In this document: positions 58,160 to 64,000 of the stretch, one piece after another
Numbering within the stretch: the first letter of the stretch is position 1
Layout of the letters: each line of letters begins with the position of its first letter
Source: Thiomicrospira aerophila AL3
Lineage (GTDB): Bacteria > Pseudomonadota > Gammaproteobacteria > Thiomicrospirales > Thiomicrospiraceae
Direction of reading: 5' to 3'
DNA: 64,000 nucleotides
Assembly (NCBI RefSeq): GCF_000227665.2
Contig: NZ_CP007030.1
Coordinates: forward strand, 1,178,001-1,242,000
Translations under genes and position numbers: made by a program
The notes under the pieces: generated by a model
Told to the model about the DNA's origin: nothing
What the model saw: the letters and a program-made list of their open reading frames with translations, nothing else
The model's database searches: none

Positions 58160-58538
58160 CGTTTTGAGTGCATTGAGCGTGGGTTGTTCAACAAATGCTC
58201 CGCTTAATACCCTGCAAAACGAAGGCCCAAGTACAAGCGAGTTGATGCGCGCTGCACCCTTGTCACCAGAGACAACGATGCCAAGCACTTCGACTTACCA
58301 AGTACCAGGCCGTACCTTGTTTGATTACAACTACAGTCATTACACCCGTGATGCGATGAATGAGCTAGATGTGTTATTTCCAAGGCTGCCTAATCCTACA
58401 TTGGTGATGTATGTGTACCCTTATATTGCACGGTCTGGTGTGCCGGTACCCGGCTATTCGACAGCTTTTCCACTGTTTGATCAGCCTCACTACGCCTTGC
58501 CAGGGGAGGCACCTACTCATTTACAAGGAGAGTGGTAA
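58125..58538 (+). CDS. TIGR03751-family conjugative-transfer lipoprotein
   Basis: 137 residues from the ATG at 58125 (MKKQVKTVIWISVLSALSVGC), a lipoprotein signal with lipobox LSVGC. The downstream segment (PGRTLFDYNYSHYTRDAMNELDVLFPRLPNPTLVMYVYPYIARSGVPVPGYSTAFPLFDQPHYALPGE) is the TIGR03751 hallmark. It is functionally similar to TraV/VirB7, stabilising the outer-membrane core. The stop TAA overlaps the ATG of the ATPase. Confidence 0.85.
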   Translation: MKKQVKTVIWISVLSALSVGCSTNAPLNTLQNEGPSTSELMRAAPLSPETTMPSTSTYQVPGRTLFDYNYSHYTRDAMNELDVLFPRLPNPTLVMYVYPYIARSGVPVPGYSTAFPLFDQPHYALPGEAPTHLQGEW

Positions 58539-61432
58539 TGCAATGGATTGATAAAATCATGGGATTGGGCGGCAAAGATGGTGAGGTGATAGATGATCCT
58601 GTGCCTACTGAAAAAGGCACATATTATCACTGGAGCGGTGCCAACAAATTACCTTTGACTATCAAGCAATGGCTGGCACCTATAGGCACAACGCCGGATA
58701 TTGCCAACCTAGAGTCTATGCCAAGCTTTACCGACTTGGTTAACCCTCGTGTCGATATGGGTAATGAAGTATTGATGTCTGACCTAAATAGCGTCGGGGC
58801 TGTATTTGATGTTACGCCTATCGAAGCCGATGCGCGATCAGAAGAGTTTATGCAGGAGTTGCTAGATAAGGTTGTGGGCGTCATTAAAGACTCGATTCCG
58901 CGTGATGCACAAAGCCCATGGTTGCTTCAAATAACCATGGAGGATACAACAGATTTAAGTGCCTTCAAAAACAAAGTCGAAAGCTACCCCTCAGCAAGAG
59001 CGAAGGATAAACCATTTACAAAACACTGGGTCGAAGTGCTTAAAGAACATCTTGATGATGTGGCTGATGATAATAATGGCCGAGGCTTGTTTATCGATCA
59101 TGAAGTAGCAGGCGGCCCATGGTTTGCGCGTTTTCGATCAGTACGTTTATACCTCTGGCGCTGGGTGCCTAAAAAAGACACCGGCGAAACCATTGAAGGC
59201 GTTGTTGAGCAGCTAGAGAACCGATTTTCAGCCGCCGGTATCAAGGTTGATAGACTGCCCGTATCTGATTTAACGACATGGTTAAATCGCTTCTTTTACC
59301 CTGCCTGTGAGTCAAACAAAGCTTATCGTGAGTTAATAAAATCCTTTGCAAATGATCAACTAAGCGATGATGAAATTGCCATGCAACGTACTCTGGCCAT
59401 GATGGATGATACAAGTGATGACATTGCCCGTATTGCATTAAATGGCAAGCGACCTTTCAGTGATGAAGATGGTAATTGGTATTTTGATGGTAAACCCATG
59501 CGCTTTATCGGTATCGATCAGCCCTTGGCTGTTAAATCCATCAAGGTTGGCCACCTTTCAGCCGAAATTGCGCATGGCGAAAGACGCTATGCACTCTGGG
59601 ATAAAATGCCGCCGGGTTGTGTTTGGTCACAAACTATCATCTTCAATACTGAAGAAGCCATTGAAGCCGAGTTAGACCGCTTGCGCTCTGGCACCATAGG
59701 CGACGATGACCGCTCCATGATTTTGCGTGAACAGATTAGAGTTGCTCGTGATCAGATTGCGCGGGGTAACTCCATTATCAAAAGCTTTATGGGCATTTAT
59801 GTTCGTGATAATGATCCAAAAGCACTCAAACGCAAGGTACGCAAGGTTTGTGCAACAATTGATGCAACCGGACTAAAGACAATAAACCCCGATGTGGATT
59901 TACTTGCCCAAGACTCATTTGTGCGAGCGCTTCCATTTGGATTTGATCCGGCACACGATAGAAGGCCCTCCATTCGCCGGTCACGAAAATGGTTTGCAAG
60001 CCATCTGGCCAAACTCATTCCGCTGTATGGCCGCTCGCGTGGCACCGGCAATCCCGGTTTTATGTTTTTTAACCGTGGCGGTGAACCCTATTCTGTTGAT
60101 CCCTTAAGGGATCGTAAGAAGAATGCCTTTTCATTGATCCTTGGGCCAACTGGATCAGGTAAGTCAGCCATGCTGAATTTCCTGATCGCTCAATATGTTG
60201 CTTTCTATGATGCAAAATTATTCATTATTGAGAAAGGGAAATCCTTTTATCTGTTAGGTCAATATTTACAAAACTATGATGTATCCGTGAATCAAGTTAC
60301 GGTATCACCCAATAACCCGGTATCCCTAAACCCCTTTGCTGAAGCCTCTACATTGCGTGAAATCGACCAGATTTTCACTGAATCAGATGCCGATAAGTAT
60401 GACTTTTTACATGATAAACAAGATGAACCGTCAGTACCTGAGGGTGAAGAGCAACCTCAAAACAAAATACATGATGACTCAATCGAAGACGACCAGCGCG
60501 ATCAATTAGGTGAAATGGTCATTGCGGCTGTCACCATGATCACCGGCGGCGAAGAGAAGGAACTTGAAGAACTCAAACGCCATGAGCGTTATGACATCAT
60601 GATGGCCATTCTTATAGCGGGTAAAAATACGCGTGAACGCGGCTATACCCTACCTGAAGATATTGCAGCAGCTTTTTTAGAAATGTCTAAGAATGAAGCA
60701 GAATATGAACCGGCTCGACGCGCAAGATTGCGCCAGTTTAGTGATAACTTGCAGCAGTTTTGCTCCGGTGTGCGAGGTGATTTTTTCAACCGCCCTGGCG
60801 AGGCCTGGCCCGATGCCGATGTCACAATTTTTGACGTGGGTATGATGGTATCAGATCAATATTCAGACATGCTCGGTGTCAGTGTGATTTCAATGTTGAA
60901 TCATGTTATTGGTATTGCGGAGGCCAATCAGTACAGTGGCCGCCCCATTATCGTTTTGGCCGATGAAGGCCATTTAACTACCACTAACCCTATGATTGCG
61001 CCAGTTGTAACCAATATGACCAAGATGGCTCGTAAGCTCAATCTGTGGTTCTGGCTGGCCACGCAGAACTTAGCTGACTTTAAAGATGTATCTGCAAAGA
61101 TGCTAACGAACATGGAATGGTGGCTCACCATGGCGACCTCTCGTGAAGAGGTGGATCAGATCTCAAGGTTTAGGCAGTTAAGCCCCGATCAAAAGGCCCT
61201 TTTATTAGCTGCTCGTAAAGAGCCAGGTAAGTACACCGAGGGAGCGGTCATGTCCGATACACAAATGGCATTGTTCAGAAATGTGCCGCCTGCTATTGCC
61301 ATGGCACTTGCTCAGACGGAGGGTGATGAAAAAGTGGCTCGGAAAAAACTGATGGATGAGCATGGGATTTCAGAATTAGAAGCGGCTGAGTTAATCGCTG
61401 AGACAATGCGCGCAAGGCGCAAGATGGGGTGA
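58538..61432 (+). CDS. traC: Conjugative transfer ATPase TraC/VirB4 type (TIGR03744-like)
   Basis: 964 residues from the ATG at 58538; a GTG 6 nt earlier is possible. VirB4-type ATPase with Walker A LILGPTGSGKSAML (near 540), Walker B RPIIVLADEGHLTT (near 805), and NLWFWLATQNLADFKDVS. A very acidic insert (about 610-660) lies inside the ATPase domain. It powers pilus assembly and substrate transfer at the inner membrane. Length and context fit TIGR03744. Confidence 0.9.
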   Translation: MQWIDKIMGLGGKDGEVIDDPVPTEKGTYYHWSGANKLPLTIKQWLAPIGTTPDIANLESMPSFTDLVNPRVDMGNEVLMSDLNSVGAVFDVTPIEADARSEEFMQELLDKVVGVIKDSIPRDAQSPWLLQITMEDTTDLSAFKNKVESYPSARAKDKPFTKHWVEVLKEHLDDVADDNNGRGLFIDHEVAGGPWFARFRSVRLYLWRWVPKKDTGETIEGVVEQLENRFSAAGIKVDRLPVSDLTTWLNRFFYPACESNKAYRELIKSFANDQLSDDEIAMQRTLAMMDDTSDDIARIALNGKRPFSDEDGNWYFDGKPMRFIGIDQPLAVKSIKVGHLSAEIAHGERRYALWDKMPPGCVWSQTIIFNTEEAIEAELDRLRSGTIGDDDRSMILREQIRVARDQIARGNSIIKSFMGIYVRDNDPKALKRKVRKVCATIDATGLKTINPDVDLLAQDSFVRALPFGFDPAHDRRPSIRRSRKWFASHLAKLIPLYGRSRGTGNPGFMFFNRGGEPYSVDPLRDRKKNAFSLILGPTGSGKSAMLNFLIAQYVAFYDAKLFIIEKGKSFYLLGQYLQNYDVSVNQVTVSPNNPVSLNPFAEASTLREIDQIFTESDADKYDFLHDKQDEPSVPEGEEQPQNKIHDDSIEDDQRDQLGEMVIAAVTMITGGEEKELEELKRHERYDIMMAILIAGKNTRERGYTLPEDIAAAFLEMSKNEAEYEPARRARLRQFSDNLQQFCSGVRGDFFNRPGEAWPDADVTIFDVGMMVSDQYSDMLGVSVISMLNHVIGIAEANQYSGRPIIVLADEGHLTTTNPMIAPVVTNMTKMARKLNLWFWLATQNLADFKDVSAKMLTNMEWWLTMATSREEVDQISRFRQLSPDQKALLLAARKEPGKYTEGAVMSDTQMALFRNVPPAIAMALAQTEGDEKVARKKLMDEHGISELEAAELIAETMRARRKMG

Positions 61433-61434
61433 GT

Positions 61435-61845
61435 ATGTTGCGTTGGATAATATTGTTATTAGCGATTCAACCAGGCCTGGTTATCGCTCAAACTGTTGAA
61501 AAGGTGACGTTCTTCTTAAAAGAACCCCTAGTTGTTAGCAATAAAGCCTTAGCGAATGAAATTGAAATAAATATCATCTACTTAGATGACTACGCAAAAA
61601 TCGTTCAGCAGATTAATAGAAACTTACCGGCTAATGAACAAGAGGCTGAGCGTATTGCGCTTGATTTGCTCAGTGATCCCAAAACACAAAGCAAATTGAC
61701 CGCCTCTTTTGAGCAAGATTTAAACGCATACAGATTAGGCATAGATCGGGTACCCGCAGCAATTGTAAATGATGCCTTCATCATTTATGGCAGTGCTGAT
61801 CTTGCAAAGATCCTGAGTATCGCTGATGAAGCATTATCACGCTGA
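61435..61845 (+). CDS. TIGR03757-family (PFL_4709-like) ICE protein
   Basis: 136 residues from the ATG at 61435; an upstream in-frame GTG (61429) exists. Signal peptide MLRWIILLLAIQPGLVIA. The mature part (ALDLLSDPKTQSKLTASFEQDLNAYRLGIDRVPAAIVNDAFIIYGSADLAKIL) matches TIGR03757, a TrbC-like periplasmic family with thioredoxin-like character. It follows the ATPase gene directly. Confidence 0.8.
   Translation: MLRWIILLLAIQPGLVIAQTVEKVTFFLKEPLVVSNKALANEIEINIIYLDDYAKIVQQINRNLPANEQEAERIALDLLSDPKTQSKLTASFEQDLNAYRLGIDRVPAAIVNDAFIIYGSADLAKILSIADEALSR
61471..61480. repeat. Iterated palindrome CCAGGCCTGG, copy 10
   Basis: Exact copy in the TIGR03757-like gene; symmetry extends to AACCAGGCCTGGTT (61469-61482). 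It encodes Pro-Gly-Leu of the signal peptide. Confidence 0.85.
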
Positions 61846-61906
61846 ATTACAAATAAATTTTTTGTTTTTTTGGATTTCAGAATTTGCTGATTGAGTTTGA
61901 TGTAAT
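61846..61906 (+). promoter_or_regulatory. A-tract element and -10 of the TIGR03755-like operon (site d)
   Basis: ATTACAAATAAATTTTTTG then TTTTTTTGGATT, the most diverged of the four elements. TGTAAT at 61901-61906 ends 35 nt after the T-block. No -35 box. Confidence 0.5.
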
Positions 61907-61936
61907 AGGTTCAACTAATAAGGTATGGGTTTTACT

Positions 61937-63307
61937 ATGAGACGGTCATTAATTGCTTTCGCAATCCTAGGTCTGACATCAACGAGTTATGCTAACAATG
62001 TGATCTTACCGATTGTAGGTGAGGTGCCACAACGATATGAGAGTGCAACAACTTCAGGTGTTGGGGATGGCGTCACTGATGCGCTGACTGCTCGACGTTA
62101 CTCGCGGTTCTATTATCAGGTGGGTACCGGGCTACCCCGCTCACAACCACCGGTTACAGCAACTGTGAGAATCAGAGCACAAGCGAATATTGGCCTAGGG
62201 TACTCGTGTGGCAAATTTGATCCTGTAGCATCGTTAACCGATAGCTTTAATAATCTAGGTGATGAGTTGCGTGGTGCGCTTAATGTTGTGCAACAAAGCG
62301 CGACAGCGGCTGTGCAGGCCGCCCCAATGCTACTTCTACAGCGTGTAAACCCTGGACTTTATCAATTAATGCAGCACCATATCGTAGGCTTTGAAGAGCA
62401 ATTTAGAGTATCTGCATTAACGTGCCAAGAAATGGAGCGCCAAATTGCACAGGGAGGCAATCCATTTAAAAAGTGGGAAGAGTTCTCTGGCTTTACGATG
62501 CTTAGAAACACGGGTACATCTAATGCCAAAAGAACAATGGATGATGTGCACGAGCGAGGATCTGAACACGGTGTTTATTTGCCTAACCCGGGTCGGGGCA
62601 TTCAGCGTATGGGTGGCCGAAATCAGGATGCTATTGAAGTAAATAGTATTGGCTCGGTGACAGGGTATAACCTTGCAATAGGCCGAAATGACGTTACTTC
62701 TGTTGCATCAGGCACAAGTGTTACCGACTCAAAGCTAACCCACTACTTTCCAACTCCTATTGATTTGCACAACTGGTTAGTTCGAGTCATTGGTGAACGA
62801 ACCATTCACCTAGTGGATGGCACCAATCAAAACAATGTACCAGGTGTTGGGTTAATTGCTGTAGCACAGCAAGACAAAGGTGATTTTAATAACGCGTTAC
62901 TTGATTTAGTTTCGACCCGCAGCGCCGCACAGCGTCAAGCTAAAGTTAGGGTTTTCAATAATAACTATGAAATATCTGGCATTACTCTAACCGCTGATCT
63001 TATTGAATTAGTTGGCAGCTCGCCTACTCGGGATCAGCTGATAGATGCCCTAACCTCACAATATTCTGTTACTCGTGAAATTGACAAGGCACTGGTGGCC
63101 CGTCGGATCTTAGTGACCTCATTAACTGAAGGTAACATTTACAAATCGCCGATGAAAGATGAAATTGAAGAAAGTGTTTCATTACTTGAACGCGAAATCG
63201 ATATGGCTATGCTGGAATTTAGGATTCAACGCGAAATGGTATCTGAACTGATTGATCGAATTTACCGCGAACCTCGTGCTTCCGGCTCTCCAGTAGATAA
63301 TCGATAG
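61937..63307 (+). CDS. TIGR03755-family (PFL_4711-like, TraH-type) protein
   Basis: 456 residues from the ATG at 61937; an in-frame ATG at 61925 lies too close to the AAGG. Signal peptide MRRSLIAFAILGLTSTSYA. Conserved stretches (FYYQVGTGLPRSQPP, ANIGLGYSCGKFDPVASLTDSFNNLGDELRGALNVVQQSATAAV, ALTCQEMERQIAQG) fit TIGR03755. Exported pilus-assembly protein. In relatives a TIGR03756 gene precedes it; here that gene is at 45962. Confidence 0.82.
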   Translation: MRRSLIAFAILGLTSTSYANNVILPIVGEVPQRYESATTSGVGDGVTDALTARRYSRFYYQVGTGLPRSQPPVTATVRIRAQANIGLGYSCGKFDPVASLTDSFNNLGDELRGALNVVQQSATAAVQAAPMLLLQRVNPGLYQLMQHHIVGFEEQFRVSALTCQEMERQIAQGGNPFKKWEEFSGFTMLRNTGTSNAKRTMDDVHERGSEHGVYLPNPGRGIQRMGGRNQDAIEVNSIGSVTGYNLAIGRNDVTSVASGTSVTDSKLTHYFPTPIDLHNWLVRVIGERTIHLVDGTNQNNVPGVGLIAVAQQDKGDFNNALLDLVSTRSAAQRQAKVRVFNNNYEISGITLTADLIELVGSSPTRDQLIDALTSQYSVTREIDKALVARRILVTSLTEGNIYKSPMKDEIEESVSLLEREIDMAMLEFRIQREMVSELIDRIYREPRASGSPVDNR

Positions 63308-63314
63308 GTGACAA

Positions 63315-63539
63315 ATGGATTACTTTATTGAATTGGCTGGAAACCCAAACGCTTACAAATATGCACTCCATGGTGGTGTCATTGCATATCTCTCAATTCG
63401 GTTTATGTTTGTAACAAACTCTACCTTTGGCCTTTTGGTTGAAGGAAAAACAAGCCTAGCGGAAGCAGCCAAAACTGTTGGATTGATGTTTATTTCCATC
63501 ATCCTATTAGTTTGGTTTTTGCTCTTCCAAGTTAACTAA
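63315..63539 (+). CDS. Small transfer-region membrane protein
   Basis: 74 residues with two hydrophobic segments (YALHGGVIAYLSIRFMFVT and TVGLMFISIILLVWFLLFQV). A small membrane protein at this place, between TIGR03755 and TraG, is a conserved position in these ICEs, although I do not recognise the family. It lies 7 nt after the upstream gene. Confidence 0.65.
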   Translation: MDYFIELAGNPNAYKYALHGGVIAYLSIRFMFVTNSTFGLLVEGKTSLAEAAKTVGLMFISIILLVWFLLFQVN

Positions 63540-63554
63540 TCTTGGGGTCAGTAT

Positions 63555-64000
63555 ATGTATAGCGATAGTATGGTTGAAATTGGAATGACTGCACTTGCAT
63601 GGAGTCATTACAATTATTACCTGGGTCTCATTGCATCAATCGGTGTATTGGCAATACCATTTTTTGTAATGATTTATAACAATCATCAAGAAACCCGCCG
63701 GTCTCAAAATGCGATGGCTGCTTCTCTTGCAGAGTCCAGAAGAACCTCAAGCGATGTGATTATGATGGTGGTGGTTGCCGCTTTATTTATTGTACCAATG
63801 CAAGCGACATCTATTAATCCAGGTCAGTGGACTCATCAACTTCAAATGAAACAAGCCGGTATTCAAGATGCTGACGACGAAGAGTTTGTTGTTGATACAA
63901 ATAGCTCAATTCCCGTACCACCCGCTTGGTATTTCATAACTCACATTTCAAAAGCTATTGTGAATGCTTACAAGGATATTGCCAGTCTGGATCAGTTAGA
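63555..64000 (+). CDS. TraG-like mating-pair protein, N-terminal part (continues beyond window)
   Basis: About 148 residues are visible from the ATG at 63555. There are two hydrophobic segments (LGLIASIGVLAIPFFVMIY and SDVIMMVVVAALFIVPM). Start and context match the TraG-N domain at the end of PFGI-1-type transfer operons, which mediates mating-pair stabilisation and entry exclusion. The frame is open to the window edge. Confidence 0.72.
   Translation, partial: MYSDSMVEIGMTALAWSHYNYYLGLIASIGVLAIPFFVMIYNNHQETRRSQNAMAASLAESRRTSSDVIMMVVVAALFIVPMQATSINPGQWTHQLQMKQAGIQDADDEEFVVDTNSSIPVPPAWYFITHISKAIVNAYKDIASLDQL

Overview
The window comes from a gammaproteobacterium of moderate GC content. The chromosomal block (18681-25243) has close homologues of enterobacterial YbiT, SlyD and CpsG-type phosphomannomutase, plus HemJ and a bacterial voltage-gated sodium channel. 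I cannot name the genus from the sequence alone. A 10-base palindrome, CCAGGCCTGG, occurs ten times, in chromosomal and mobile DNA alike, and looks like a lineage-specific highly iterated palindrome.

Layout. (1) 1-3666: the integrase end of a P4-like integrative element (VapE-type primase, small gene, AlpA-like regulator, tyrosine integrase), bounded by a 49-nt 3' fragment of tRNA-Val(GAC). (2) 3667-18680: an eroded accessory region. It holds a RelE/HigA-type toxin-antitoxin pair, a DUF4143 ATPase, a phosphatase gene with a nonsense codon, a conjugative coupling-protein remnant cut by an IS3-family element without target duplication, a PD-(D/E)XK nuclease plus PLD/DEAH helicase pair (candidate defence locus), remnants of YhcG, AlbA_2 and helicase genes, a WYL regulator with a palindromic operator, VapBC, and two decayed VapC loci. 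(3) 18681-25243: core-like genes. (4) 25390 to the right edge: the left part of an integrative conjugative element (ICE) of the PFGI-1/ICEclc/ICEHin1056 type, inserted in an initiator tRNA-Met gene. Only the 3' 60 nt of that tRNA remains here, followed by its own terminator; the 5' half and the ICE integrase should lie beyond the right edge.

The ICE runs: parA, parB, DUF2857, a ColE2-type replicase, a PFL_4669-like gene, an IS256-family insertion, an iteron-like region, an SSB-like gene, a TopA-like topoisomerase, a variable cargo region (37053-45030), then the G-type type IV secretion system (PilL, TraU-like, transglycosylase, TraD, pilin-like, TraE/K/B-like, TraC ATPase, TIGR03757/03755-like, TraG) to 64000.

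The most unusual feature is the cargo region 37967-45030. Genes for a DUF3577 protein, RadC, an ArdC-like antirestriction protein and several small unknown proteins each have their own leader. Five have a long leader: a covarying structured RNA (two hairpins, then an H-type pseudoknot with an inserted hairpin), then two mutually exclusive hairpins, the second followed by a T-run, just before the ribosome binding site. Four more have only the attenuator part, and a sixth RNA copy has no gene of its own. Stem sequences change between copies while pairing is kept, which argues for selection on the folded RNA (or folded single-stranded DNA). I propose a riboregulated or single-strand-promoter-driven set of early-expressed, possibly anti-defence, cassettes. 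Separately, four transfer operons share an A-tract palindrome about 40 bp upstream of a -10 box with no -35 box, suggesting one activator for the transfer genes.
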